Shown: positions 22,787-34,499, counted from the first letter of the stretch. The stretch is 64,000 nt of DNA from Corallium rubrum (GCA_964035015.1 OZ036008.1:10467692-10531691), one strand, 5' to 3'. Program-made: numbers and translations. The notes: generated by a model from the letters alone, not told the origin.

Positions 22787-25700
22787 TAATTTTTAGGTCA
22801 CAAACATTGGGTTTTATTTATTGCGTGGTCTTGTGATGGTAAAAAGCTTGCTTCAGGATGTAAAAATGGTGAGGTAAGTACTGTAAGATATTGTATTTTC
22901 ATGAAAAGTGCATAGTATTTTGTTTGACAGATCCATATTATTTTTGTATTTTAGATAATACTTTGGAATCCTGAAACTGGAGAACAGATTGGAAAAGTTT
23001 TGAAGAGTCACAGACAATGGATAACATCATTGAGCTGGGAACCTCTTCACAAGTATGATACACTTGTGTATGATTTATGATATAAATATAATTTGCTAAT
23101 TTCCAAAAATTTTAAGAATTTTTTCATATTTTTATTAAACAAAAACTCTCTGTATTGTAGAAATCCCACCTGCCGTTATCTGGCGAGTAGTTCAAAGGTA
23201 ATTTGGGATAACGGCATTGTTCCTTAAAACTATTGTTGTTGTGTAATGAATCGATTGTTATACATGGACCATTTTATATCATCAGTCTCTTACAGTTACT
23301 GCTTTTTTACAGACTCTCAGTCACTTCTTCCTTGTTTCAATTGTTCTTTATATACAATCATTTGGTGTGTAATTACTAATAGCCAAAATAAAATACACAA
23401 TGAAATCTTGCATTGTTTAGGATTCAACCATCAAAATATGGGACACATCAACAGGTCTATTATCAAAAACATTATCTGGTCATACTCAATCTGTGACATG
23501 TGTAAAATGGGGAGGAGAAGGATTGATTTATTCTGCATCACAAGACAGAACTATTCGAGTATGGAAAGCTCATGATGTAAGTTCTGGAACATCTTTTGAA
23601 GCCTGTCAATGTCACCACCAATTTTAGTAATAGTTCAAATACGAGTTGGAGGACTTTACTGGGATTTCAAAGTCCGAGTGCCTATTGAAAATGTGAGCCG
23701 AAGGCGAGCATTTTTAATGCATGAGGGCTTTGAAATCCCAGTAAAGTCCGACGTCGAGTGTTTGAACTGACTTCTCAAACATAGTAACTTACATATTATC
23801 AAAGTCCTAGGACTTTGAAATATTTCAAAACACTAATTAAACATTAATTTCTTTTGTTTTTGGTTCATGAATTATTAATGAGTTTGAGAATATTCAATAT
23901 AACATTAATTCTACTGTAGTTCTGTATTGTCGGTATACCTACTGTCTTGTCTTAGGATTTTTAAAAAAAAAAATGGTATATAATTAAAGTTATAATAAAA
24001 ATTACATATCAATTACTGTATCAATTGTTTTCCTTTTTATTTTAATTTAATTTTAATTTTTTGTTGTCATTTCCTAACTAATGAATTGATCTACTAATTC
24101 AATAATTGTATCTATGCAGGGGATACTGTGTCGAACATTACAAGGTCATGGTCATTGGGTAGGTACATTGGCAACTTTCTCTCTTTGTTAAGAAGCCAAT
24201 TCCTGTGGCTTGTGTTCTTGTATGCGGTGTTAATTAGGACTGCAGACAACTAAGAAAGAATATTGAAAAATTGGTTAATAAATTTTCCTATATTTTATCT
24301 TCTGTTAGGTCAACACAATGGCTCTAAACACTGACTACGCCATAAGAACTGGAGCTTTTAATCCTGTCCAAAAAATGACAGATCAAGAGATTTCTGGTAC
24401 GTGAATGTGATTTCTCAACATTTGCTGCCATTTACATTTTAAGGAAGATATGAAAAGCACAATTATGGTGGTCTAAAAGGATTGTTGAGCCTGTGGCGTG
24501 CATGGGCAGGCCGATTGACATATTGGTTTAAATCTTTTTGCCTACTTTATAATGACTGGAAGTTAGCCTTCCTGTTTTTCAAAGGAGTAGAAAAATGGAG
24601 GTGTTTTTTGAGTAATTATAACAGTTTTTGGTTTAATAACAGGTGATGGGCTGAAGCAGAAAGCCCTGCAAAGATATCAAGACGCAAAGGTATGTGTTGT
24701 GTACAGTACTTTGGTTCTTCTGAATAGAAAAATAGAAAAATTGATTGGATGGAGAGATGGATGAATATCTGAAGAAAGAACTAGCAAGCAAGGATAGGGT
24801 GTTAAAACCCACATTTCCCCACTTTTTACTTTAGGGCACAAAATCAGAAAGGCTTGTGTCTGGATCAGATGACTTTACATTATTTCTTTGGGAACCAGAA
24901 GAAAGTAAAAAGCCTTTGGCAAGAATGACAGGTAGTGAATTATGAATTAAGTATAAGAACCATGCACACAAGTCAATGAAACGTATTTTAATATCAACAA
25001 ATAAATTCCCAATGCAGTCAGGTGAAAGAATCAGACATAGTTTAACGCTACTCTGGCTTAAAAGTTTCAGTTGAATGTAGCTTAACCTGGAGTCAGGTCT
25101 GGAGTACCCAGAACGTCTACGGCAGTTAGATATCCTCCTTTTGGTCCATCGCAGGGAGCTCAAGGACCTAACCACCTTTTACAAGATGAAAAATGGTCTC
25201 TATGATTGTAATATTGACTCCTTCGTGGATTTCTGTTCTGATTCTAGGCTAAAGATCGTCCTCGCAGGGCAAAACTGAAGGTCCCTAAATGTAGAACTGA
25301 ATTGTTTAAGAACACCTATTTCAGTAGAATTGTGTATTTGTGGAACAATCTGCCAAATATATTAAGAACTACTAATGTTAGCTTAGGGCATTTCAAGAAG
25401 TCGTGTAGAAATCATTATAAATCATTATCTTATGATCCTGATAGACCCCATGCCTCTTGGGCTGTCTGACTCTACCGAACTTCTATGTGCTTTTTTGTTT
25501 TTTGTATTTTTCACATTTGCTATTATTTTTCCAGGGTGGAATAGCTTAGTATGGTTCATGTTGTTCCTTTCTATTCCATCCTCACTGTATTTAACTTAAT
25601 TTGTTGTTATTTTACTAGCTTTTTATTTATAGTTAACCTTTTTTTTTTTTGTTTTTTTGTTTTGTATTATACAGTGGAAAAATCGATTAAATTAAAAAGT

Positions 25701-28450
25701 TACTGTTCATCACTCAACGAGGAGTGTCGAAACGTTGGGTCATGAACAGTAACGTTTTAAGCTACGTTCAAAAAACCTTTAAGCCAGAGTAACTATGTCT
25801 GATATTTTAATATGCTGCATTGATCATAGGACTTATAGTGGTTCTGCTATTACAACTTCCACTTTTTTTTTTAATTTCTTTCAGGCCATCAAGCTTTAAT
25901 CAACGAAGTTTTATTTTCTCCTGATGGCAGAATGATTGCAAGTGCTTCGTTTGACAAGTCAGTTAAACTATGGGATGGAAATACTGGCAAGTGAGTGTAA
26001 AAGCAGTGAAATAAAAGTAGCGTGCTGCGTAGGCAGTGTATATAGAAACAACAATCGAAATATAGTAAGCTTAGATATACTGCCGAAACAGAGAACGTAG
26101 GAGTCTAACGTTTCGAGCGAAGACCCTTTCGAAGGGCCTTTGCTCGAAATGTTAGACTCTTATATTCTCTGTTTCGGCAGTATATCAAACTTTGCTGTAT
26201 TTTGAGTGTAAAACACATTCCTATTTTCACTTCCCTCGTATTTCGTAGCATTCCTTAATACAAGGTTTGTTGAAAGCTAAACTTATTCTTTTCGTTATTT
26301 TTTTTTTACAGATTTATTACGTCTCTTCGAGGTCATGTTAACTCAGTTTATCAGGCAAGTAATATGAATGTTTTTAGCAAGTTTTTTCTGTACAAGCTGT
26401 CGTAAGTTAAACTCAGAGAAAAACTCTGAGCTCCAGACGGGACTCGAACCCACAACCTTCTGAATGCCAGCCAGACGCTCTCACCTGCATTTAAAACACT
26501 AATAACATACATAATATAAAATTAATATAACGTATTCAGTGTGAAAAATGTTCGTATTCTTAACAGAACAAAATTGTTCACTTAAATTTTTTCAGATTGC
26601 TTGGTCAGCTGATAGTCGTCTCTTGGTCAGTGGTAGCGCTGATAGTACTCTGAAGGTATAATTTTGATGAAATATGACCATTGCATGTTGTCAAAATTAA
26701 CCCACTGCTGCCTATAGGATGTCTGAGGGTTCTTCCTTTGATGAGTATCACTCTGTCTGGCCTTAGTTAGACAGAGTAAAACAATAAAGGGAACCGTTTT
26801 TTGGCCAGGTCAGGCAGGAATGGGTTATAATCACTTGTTGACTCATTGCGGCCAGCCTAGGATGTCTGGGGGTTCTTCCTTTGATGATTAACTCTGTCTA
26901 GCGTAATAGTTATAGTCATAGACAGATCTGAGTAAAGAAGAAAGGGACGTTTTTGGCCAGCTCAGGCAAGAATGGGTAAATCACTTGTTAATCCATTGCT
27001 GCCTAGGATGTCTGAGGGTTCTCTCTTTGATGAGTAAAATCCTGTGGTGTTAGACAGAGTAAAACAATAAAGGGAACCGTATAAGTCAAATTGCCTTACT
27101 TGTTTTTGTGTTGGTCATGCTGTGTAGCTTATTTGGCCTAGTATTCTTTCATTGTGATTGTGTAATTTTTATTTTTATTGTTAGGTTTGGAATATTAAAA
27201 CTAAAAAATTGCTGGAGGATCTACCAGGTCATGCTGACGAAGTAAGTAGATGTATTTAAAAAAACTGAAAATCGATTATACAGTGTAGATGTTATGATGC
27301 ACGTACAGTAGATGCATTCATTTCTAAATCTAACAGTTTAACAAATAAACTTCCAACACAGCCAGGTGAACAATCTGACAACGCTACTTTGTTCTTTTTG
27401 AACGTAGCTTAAAGGGGATTGGCATTGCAAATTAAGTTTGGCTAATTTGAAAGGACTCATAAAATGGTAATAAAAGATCTTTTACAACTTTTTCGTGTCT
27501 TTCTGCGTTTTCAAGATATTTCAATTTGTTTGATATGTAAATGAGATGGTCTCTGACGTCAGGAGTGGGGTAAAATATTTTCATACAGAGCAAAATCACT
27601 TACATATCTAGCATGAAATGTTCAGCGTCGCAAGGAGTTTTTATGTGCACAGTTTCAAATGATTTCGCTGAACAAACTTAGAGGTATAATTGGTTTTGCT
27701 ACATGTGAAAATATTTTACCCCACACCTGACGTCAGAGACCATCTCATTTACATATCAACAAATTGAAATATGTTGAAAACGAAGAAAAAGATACAAAAA
27801 AGTTGTAAAGGATCTTCTATTACAATTTTATGAGTCCTTTCAAATTAGCCAAACTTAATTTTTAGTGCTATTGCCCTTTAACGTAGTTATTGTCCATAAC
27901 TCAACGTTTTGGCCCTCTGATGTAGTGCCTTTATTAGTGGTTTTTGTAAGATTATAAATATGAGACCTTTCTCCACAATGATCACCCCTCATGAACATTG
28001 TGATGACACAAGATCGAAGTGTTTGAAACGTTGGATCATGAACAGTAACTTTTTTCTCTCAAGGTTTACAGCGTAGATTGGAGTCCCGATGGAACTCGGG
28101 TGGCAAGTGGAGGAAAAGACAAGGTTTTAAAAATGTAAGTGATAACTACAGTTCATACTATTTTATAAAACAGGATTATTTAAAATAACAAATATTTATA
28201 ACAGTGTACTGTAGCTTCTTGATTATAAATTTGGAGTTATCAGTATCTTCCTTTCTTTTGGCACTGGGAAGGACACCCGTGTACTGCAGTTGCACCTTTT
28301 TTCCTTCGGTAAAACTCAGACGCATGTACGCAGTGCGTACCTATTTTTACTAAATTGCTTTGATATTCGATAAAAAAATCGTCCTCGCATCGCACCGTGT
28401 AATTGTCTTTTAAATTTTAGTAAATCATTCTTTTTAGTTGGCGTTCATAA
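18569..28450 (+). CDS. NLE1: Notchless homologue, WD40 60S-ribosome assembly factor
   Basis: Eighteen exons, 474 residues: 18569-18706, 21670-21841, 22008-22053, 22160-22239, 22797-22873, 22955-23052, 23161-23197, 23421-23576, 24120-24158, 24309-24396, 24643-24689, 24835-24931, 25885-25990, 26312-26354, 26596-26655, 27185-27241, 28064-28134, 28438-28450. All junctions keep frame. The N-terminal NLE domain runs to about residue 100 ([41 protein letters not shown]). Eight WD40 blades follow, e.g. [45 protein letters not shown] and [20 protein letters not shown], ending IWRS. Vertebrate NLE1 is about 485 residues. NLE1/Rsa4 docks on pre-60S particles and is pulled by the MIDAS AAA-ATPase Rea1/MDN1. 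Intron 14 has a GC donor, and the last coding exon is only 13 nt. Confidence 0.95.
18905..21640. repeat. 14-bp minisatellite, about 2.7 kb, in NLE1 intron 1
   Basis: Roughly 195 copies of GTATGCAATATAAT / GTATGCAAGATAAT. A block of about 580 bp (about 19100-19685) is repeated almost exactly at about 20090-20675. The offset is 990 bp; for example, GTTGCAAGAT occurs at 19181 and 20171. The unit gives no stop on the minus strand, producing an apparent 894-codon ORF with a 14-residue peptide repeat. I treat that ORF as spurious. Confidence 0.95.
22258..22680. repeat. degenerate CATTC/ATCCA-type pentamer tract
   Basis: NLE1 intron 4 contains many imperfect copies of CCATTCCATT, CATCCTATT and TTCATCCCATTTATC. 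Open frames here are composition artefacts. Confidence 0.7.
22687..22790. repeat. (TTTA)n microsatellite
   Basis: About 25 tandem TTTA units, ending only a few bases before the exon 5 acceptor TTTTTAG. The array sits where a polypyrimidine tract and branch site would be expected. Confidence 0.95.
23632..23770. repeat. foldback element (NLE1 intron 8)
   Basis: AGTTCAAATACGAGTTGGAGGAC and TTTACTGGGATTTCAAAGTC are mirrored by GCTTTGAAATCCCAGTAAAG and GTCGAGTGTTTGAACT. The centre reads GTGAGCCGAAGGCGAGC. Confidence 0.7.
24990..25815 (+). mobile_element. truncated LINE 3' end inside inverted flanks (NLE1 intron 12)
   Basis: From 25099 the plus strand encodes [20 protein letters not shown] then [13 protein letters not shown]. 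After one frameshift near 25255 it continues [19 protein letters not shown] then [12 protein letters not shown] and ends TGA at about 25470. This is the C-terminal pattern of CR1/L2-like non-LTR reverse transcriptases (RL..L...RR...L...YK..NG, RIV.LWNNLP). Everything upstream of the RT C-terminus is missing. The segment lies between inverted flanks: ATCAGACATAGTTTAACGCT near 25028 and its complement near 25795. Confidence 0.65.
26074..26186. repeat. foldback with CGAAACGTTAGAC core (NLE1 intron 13)
   Basis: GATATACTGCCGAAACAGAG and AGTCTAACGTTTCGAGCGAA are mirrored by TTGCTCGAAATGTTAGACTC and CTCTGTTTCGGCAGTATATC. A second copy of the family is at 59386-59578. Both are preceded by GTGCTGCGTAGGCAGTGT. 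Confidence 0.7.
26385..26485 (-). mobile_element. tRNA-derived SINE fragment (NLE1 intron 14)
   Basis: On the minus strand: GAGCGTCTGGCTGGCATTC, then GAAGGTTGTGGGTTCGAGTC (B-box like), then an ACTCTGAG...CTCAGAG hairpin and TTTAACTTACGACAGC. Same family as 3597-3815. Confidence 0.65.
26700..27085. repeat. tandem repeat, three ~143-146-bp units (NLE1 intron 15)
   Basis: AGGATGTCTG-GGGTTC anchors lie at about 26716, 26859 and 27005, each followed by TTTGATGA and GACAGAGTAAAACAATAAAG-like sequence. Dispersed copies are at 6735-7045. Confidence 0.7.
27413..27885. repeat. large foldback element (NLE1 intron 16)
   Basis: Arms of about 130 bp: AAATTAAGTTTGGCTAATTT, AAAGGACTCATAAAAT and TGAGATGGTCTCTGACGTCA on the left, with reverse complements TGACGTCAGAGACCATCTCA and AAATTAGCCAAACTTAATTT on the right. 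A truncated relative is at 37310-37625. The element at 54845-55256 has the same plan. Confidence 0.75.
27890..28055. repeat. dispersed repeat ending ACGTTGGATCATGAACAGTAA
   Basis: GTTTGAAACGTTGGATCATG at about 28021 matches GTCGAAACGTTGGGTCATG at about 25726. The flanking upstream piece near 27350-27420 also resembles the flank near 24990. It lies just before NLE1 exon 17. Confidence 0.5.
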
Positions 28451-28512
28451 CAATGTCAGATGAACAGACGAGAGTTCATTCCCCGAGGTGAGTCTTGTAT
28501 GCAGTGCTACTC

Positions 28513-28540
28513 GGGGGGGGGGGGGGGGGGGGGGGGGAGG
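28513..28540. repeat. poly-G tract (G25 then AGG)
   Basis: Twenty-five consecutive G on the plus strand, about 60 bp past the NLE1 stop codon and so probably within its 3'UTR. Length may be unreliable because such runs are error-prone to sequence. Confidence 0.8.
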
Positions 28541-28867
28541 TAGTGGTTGGGTGAATCAGTGGTTCTTTTCTCAACTTCTTTAGCCCTGGAGACCGGAAAG
28601 TACCAATGTGTATACAATGTATGTCATTTTTAGTCCCCAAGGTTCCCTCGTCATCACCCATGTACCTACCTCGTACCCAGGCGAAAAAAATCGAAGCGCG
28701 GAATTCGCAGACACACTCTTCCCCCAAAAAAAGACGCCTGGGTACGAGGCTTGCCATATACGGTAAATAGTTCTTATGTACTTAAAACGCGCGTAAATTA
28801 ACCCTCAGCTTAGCTAGTAGTAAGCTTGAGGAAGGTTGACTTTGTCATGATGTGTCGATCTCGCTAA

Positions 28868-28884
28868 GGGTTTTATTTATCTAT

Positions 28885-28931
<47 letters not shown>

Positions 28932-28952
28932 CTTATTTATTTATTTATCTAG
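28868..28952. repeat. (TTTA)n microsatellite
   Basis: About 20 units of TTTA with occasional TTTACTTA and TTTATC variants. Confidence 0.9.
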
Positions 28953-29033
28953 TTTTATTTATTACACTTCTACCTAAATAGTAGGTGCAGCACAGAACAA
29001 CAGTTAGAGCATTGAGGTATCAGTATCTAAATA

Positions 29034-29656
29034 CTTCTCGTTCGCCCCTTCGCGGAAGAGACATCTGAGCAACGAGCCAAAAATTCCATACTGATGACGT
29101 AAATCTACCGAGATTCGGGTAGCAGCGCTGATTGGTTACTTTGTAATCATACGATAATTAATTCAAAACTCGGATCGACCAAGATAAACTCCAACATCAT
29201 TCCTGTCTGAAATAACAAAGTTAAAGCTTAGTTTTTGCCAACAAAGAAAGAAAGATAGGTACTTTTGCTAAAGCGAGTTTGAGTCGTATTTTGCTTGAAT
29301 GAAATATGAAACCTGCGTTGCTACGTTACGACAGTTTGCATTCTCGACAGGAAGCGGCGCTTGATGTATGGCAAAATCGTTCAATTTCGATGGGAGATGT
29401 TGCTGGTTATTGCAACTCAAACTCGCTTTAGCAAAAGTATCTATCTATCTATCTTTCTTTGTTTGTTGGCAAAAACTAAGCTTTAACTTTGTTATTTCAG
29501 ACAGAAATGATGTTGGAGTTGATCTTGGAGCCGAGTTTTGGGTTAATTACAAAAGTAACCAATCAGCGCTACTACCCGAATCTCGGTAGATTTACGTCAT
29601 CAGCATGGAATTTCTTTGCTCGTCAGATGTCTCTTCCGCGAGGGATGAGCGAGAAG
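29034..29656. repeat. large foldback element, arms about 200 bp
   Basis: CTTCTCGTTCGCCCCTTCGC, AGAGACATCTGAGCAACGAG and ATCTACCGAGATTCGGGTAG on the left match in reverse with CTACCCGAATCTCGGTAGAT, CTCGTCAGATGTCTCTTCCG and GCGAGGGATGAGCGAGAAG on the right. The two short plus-strand ORFs inside lie in the arms and are not taken as genes. Confidence 0.8.
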
Positions 29657-30187
29657 AGGCGGCTGTTTACTCAGGCTACTTGCGGGCAGGCCCTTCAAAA
29701 TACTGTCATATGTTAGGCTAGGACTAAAGTGACTTTATCTATTGAGGGTAGCTTGTAATTCTGATTTAAAGTCAGTGGTCCACTGACGTCTGTGAAGGTA
29801 GCGACAGCGTAGCACAGTGGACTGGAACACAGGCTACTGTGAAGGAGGCTACTTTAGCCCGTGCACTGTCGTCCTTGTTGTTTTTTTTCATTTAAGAAAC
29901 GCGGTCAAAATTCGTGCATCATGGAAAATTATAGTTTTCCTCTGTTTTGAATGGTTCGTAGTGATGTAGTCTTCTCATAAACATACACAATAAAAGTGTT
30001 TCCTTTCTGCCTTTCTGCTAGCGTTGTCCATTTCATTTAGAGATATCTGTTGTTATATATAGAAAACACTATCGCCATAAAAACTTTCAAATATCTAATA
30101 TCTGTTGTTGGTGGATAAGTATTCTTATAATTTGCACGCGATTCTGCTCTAAAAAGTTCAATGTTTGTACATATTAACCACGACAAC

Positions 30188-30424
30188 ATAGAATAGAATA
30201 GAATAGAATAGAATAGAATAGAAGAGAAGAGAAGAGAAGAGAAGAGAAGAGAAGAGAAGAGAAGAGAAGAGAAGAGAAGAGAAGAGAAGAGAAGAGAAGA
30301 GAAGAGAAGAGAAGCGAAGCGAAGCGAAGCGAAGCGAAGCGAAGAGAAGAGAAGAGAAGAGAAGAGAAGAGACGAGAAGAGAAGAGAATAGAATAGAATA
30401 GAATAGAATGGAATAGAATAGAAT
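30188..30424. repeat. pentamer microsatellite (GAATA/GAAGA/GAAGC)n
   Basis: GAATA units at both ends, GAAGA units inside, and a core of GAAGC units at about 30311-30342. It abuts AAAACTTTATTTCAC, the reverse complement of a retroelement 3' end ending AATAAAGTTTT. The array therefore probably grew from the tail of a minus-strand insertion. Confidence 0.85.
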
Positions 30425-31110
30425 AAAACTTTATTTCACAAGGGAAAAGACGTATTAACCAAAAAGGTTATCTAACATACGGCCCTCAAAAAATAACAAT
30501 AATTACAAAATGATATACTAAACAGAATACACTACATTCCCCTTTCATTGTTCTTTAACAAAAGAATAAATTTATTCAATTCTTGAGGACGTTGTCAAAC
30601 TAGAGTTCCTTGTGTCATCTTTAGTAAACACTGCGTAGATAACATCGTTATATTTAGACTCGTGTGATCGCATTTGAGGAACCTTCCCACAGACAGAAAC
30701 AAGCTGCGGTTTAGTAATTTACATACAAAGACGTCGCAAATGGAGTCGGTTAGATATTGCCAACTTTACCTTGACCTTTACGGCTTTACCTTGATTCCAT
30801 ATAGTAATCTCTCGTCTATATCTAGTATTCCAAGCTTCAAAACCTCCGCTATGTCTACAATTAAGTCCCTCTGTCATCCATCTTAATTATTGATTGATTT
30901 TGTATTTTACTTTCTTATAGCTTCTTATATATTACTTGTATATTTAAATCATTTTATTAGTTGTTCCCCCCCTCCTTTTTCTTTGTTTTAATATATATCA
31001 TATGTACTATATTATAATATATAATTTTAGTTATGTACCTGTAAGCCTCCTAGTATAGTGTTACACTGATTTAGGAGTATTTCATTAAAGCATTAAAGCA
31101 TAAACAATTA
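30425..31110. mobile_element. probable retroelement remnants
   Basis: The left end looks like a minus-strand retroelement 3' end (AAAACTTTATTTCACAAG). The right end, TTCATTAAAGCATTAAAGCA at 31080-31100, looks like a plus-strand element with a repeated tail. A 70-codon plus-strand frame at 30674-30886 shows no motif I can assign. The identification rests on the tails only. Confidence 0.35.
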
Positions 31111-31654
31111 GTTCATTCATCTAGCGGCGGAAGATGTTTCCGAGGGGAGAGAGATGCTGTTCGCGGCTGTGCGGTGTGTGGGGGCATGCTCCCCAGGAAA
31201 TTTTGAATTTTTAGACTCCCTACCCTGGAAATAGCCCGGAAATGGCTTCCAAGAACGCATTAATTAAGCTGCCAGAATAACCTTTATATGTTTATCAGCA
31301 GCTTTCATTTCAATCGGATAACATATTGGCTAAAGTTAGAGTACTATAATTTGTAAAAATCAGTTTGTGGGGACGAAACTATCTGTCGCCGGCCCCTCAC
31401 TGCCGCTGCCTGAAACGTCTTTGCTTAATTGATGTCACTTATTAACATTATCAGCTTTCACTTGTAGCAAAACAATTGTGTTATAAATATACGTTTTTTG
31501 ACTTGGATAAAACATTATTTTGAGACATAATTAAGAATTAAACAACTGCCATTGTAACGTGAGCTCGCTGCGAGTGACCTTTTACTAAAGCTGTTGCAAC
31601 CTTCAGGAAAATTAGCCCAAACAAAGCGATCAAACTTATTTGTCTAACTGGAGA

Positions 31655-32400
31655 TAGAAAACCGTCCAAAGGTAGCTAAAATAAATATCCTCGAAACCCT
31701 AACTTTTGACCGTAACTACAGAAAGGAAGTTGTAACAATACAATACAATACACTTTATTTAACGTGGTCGATACACTTAGCGTTAACACTATTTTCCAGG
31801 TATGCCACGATTTAAACTAAATCAATATTAAAACAGTTGTACACAACTATAACTATTTTTACAATAAAATAACACTATATAATCAAACCTGAATTTAAAT
31901 TTTAATTTAATCTATTTAAAACGTTCTAATAAACTATAGTTCGTGTATAGCAGATAGTAAGTTCTTAAAAGTGTTTATATCTTTTGTTTGCCTCATTTCA
32001 TCCGGCAGATTGTTCCAAAGTTTTGCTGCTGTGAATCTCCATGATTTTTGGCCGTGTGTTGTTGTCTTTACTTTTGGAATTCTTAAAGAGTTTGTTTTCC
32101 TTAAGGAAAACGACGCACGGTTTACCCTTGACCTCGGTGATGTTTACATCCGTTATTAGAAATCATTCATAATATAATTCGCGACACCTTCTGGGTTATG
32201 ACCATGGCATTATATGCATGTCACGATCAACGCGCAACCTTACTGCAGACAAAAAATCGACAAAAGTTAGCTGAAATAAATATTATCGAAACCCTATAAC
32301 TTTTCACCGTATTAAAAACTGCAGAAAGGAAGTTGTAGCGACGCACAGTTTACCCTTGACCTTTAATGCTTATAACGTCCGTTATTACAAATCATGCGTC
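31655..32400. repeat. local direct duplication, one copy interrupted by a LINE
   Basis: AGCTAAAATAAATATCCTCG through CAGAAAGGAAGTTGTA, then CGACGCACGGTTTACCCTTG, is repeated as AGCTGAAATAAATATTATCG through CAGAAAGGAAGTTGTA, then GCGACGCACAGTTTACCC. The second copy is continuous. Confidence 0.75.
31737..32111 (-). mobile_element. 5'-truncated LINE insertion with (TTGTA)n-like tail
   Basis: Read on the minus strand, it encodes KTNSLRIPKVKTTTHGQKSW, then RFTAAKLWNNLPDEMRQTK and INTFKNLLSAIHEL followed by a stop. This is the C-terminal RT pattern of CR1/L2-like LINEs (W..NLP, FK..L). The 3' end is AATAAAGTGTATTGTATTG. The sequence on both sides (about 31655-31736 and 32112-32160) is found uninterrupted at 32262-32400, which marks the exact insertion. 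Confidence 0.75.
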
Positions 32401-34499
32401 ATAAAAATGCAACGAATAAAACTCGCAAGGCAAGTTTGTGCATTATATATATATATTAATATCATCTCAATTTTTAAGTCCTGTTTTATTAGTCGCTGTC
32501 ATTTTGCACCTTTTTTCCCCCATTGGTCTGTTTCTCGCCTTTTTGTACTAAAAATGGAAATTGTAAACCATACTAGGATAACACCAAACTGTCAAAAAGG
32601 TTTACATCACCTACAATCAGTTACAAAATACATTGGGACACCTCGCATTTTTGGTAAATAAAGTGTGTCCCTTCCTCCCCCTCCCTATTCAATGTTGAAT
32701 TTAAAGTAAGGAACTCAGTAAACGTTGAAACGAACGGCTAAAGAGTCACCAACATTTAACAGGGGGGCCGGGGGATACTTAGATCGGAAAATATTGTCCT
32801 TTAGGTTGAAGTGTCCCTACACTTTTGTCACTGATTGTAGTTTTGAACTTGTGCACTAAAAAATTGTATGTTTAATGTAATTTTATAATTGACGCTAATG
32901 AAGTACTTTAGCTGTCTAGATCAATTATTTTAATCCTGTTTTCAAACGTCCTGCCAGGCAAACATCATTAGTGATGTTGATCTTCAAAGGTCAAATGAAT
33001 TTGAACTGAGAAGTTAAAACAGCGTGTATTGCTATTATCACAATCTTTACCAGGAGTCTCTCGCTGTGCCAAGACAAATTTAGCCTCATCACGTTTTTTT
33101 AAAGTAACTCAAGAAACGCGCACTTTGGAATAATCCAACTATATGTAAGCGAAACTTAGTAATCTTATTTCATATTTAATTTTATCATAAAGGTACCGAG
33201 CCATATTTTATCGTAAACTATATATTTTGGAGTTTAATATATATTTATGAAATTATATCGGCGTTTTAGTATATTTAATCTGTTTGATATAGCAATGTTA
33301 AAGTTTGGTGTTAAATAGTTATTTACGTCTTACTATAGAATGATAGATATTTCTAATATAATTTATCTTAAAACATAGATTAGAAGTGGTTTTGAAATCC
33401 TAAGTCAGATCATCTTTCCAAATAAGATATATTTTTGAGTGGTGCATGTAGAATACAATCTTTGACGGGCTTGTGTACTGTAACGGATTGTAGAAATAGC
33501 AAGAAGACATTTTGATGGTGAAACTATTTTATTGGAGAAAACGAGTAGCTGAATTCACTACAATTTATAAACGCAGCGGAAACGTGGCTTAACTGTCGAA
33601 ATTGGAGCTAGGGTTGTAGTGATGTGTTTAACCTAAGAATTAGGACTTAGGAAACTATATACAAAAATATATATAGCTAAAATATAATGTTTTTGCAATA
33701 AACTGGAGAAATGGCAGTGAGATACCAATGATAAAGTTTGATGGTGTCTAACTAGCTATGTAGATTGTATGTGGAGGGCCGAATAACTGATCATATTACT
33801 CAGTACGGTTTGGTTGTCGTTGACGACTCAATGCATGTGTCAGGGTTGCATAACTTCTTTATATCTGCAATACTGAGGTCGTATCCACTAATACTAATTT
33901 AGTTTTAACATACATTTAAATAAACAGAATACGTTTATACTTTTACTTCTAACATATAAATATAAATACTGAGTTACTGTGCAGTAGAAATGTCCACTGA
34001 ACATCAATCCACTTTTTTGCTTTGTCCTTTCTTGGACTTGGTCAAAGTAATTCTGTGAACGGTACTGTGGTTGCACACCAAGGCTTTTGCGTGTTCGAGT
34101 TCTTTCGTCTACATACAGGACTGCCTTATAGCGCCCAGACGTTTTCAAGGCTATGCTTAATTAATCCAAGCTAGCATATGCTTTACGTTAAATTACAACT
34201 ATACGTTGACTTCGTCGGCCATCGGCAAACATTTGAAGTATCCGTTTAACCGAGTTTTTTTCGTTTAACCGAGAGAATTTGTACACATTTTTACTGCGTT
34301 TGTGGTGCTGCGTATACATGTTCTTACCGATGTTTACATCAATTATGATGAATTTACAACAGACTTTACTAAATTATTGTCAAGAGGAACATATTTCTCA
34401 GTTGATATTCTCACTGTAAGAAATTAAATCATTGTCTTCATGCCATTATTTTTCCTGCGGTGTTTTGATTAATACATGGAGTAATAAGTTTGTCACACG

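Noticed and set aside
29368..29716. Two overlapping ORFs of about 75 codons
   Set aside because: They lie in the arm of a 620-bp foldback and have no recognisable domain.
33894..34148. Minus-strand 84-codon ORF
   Set aside because: No domain, no splice partners and ordinary AT-rich composition. A chance ORF is more likely.
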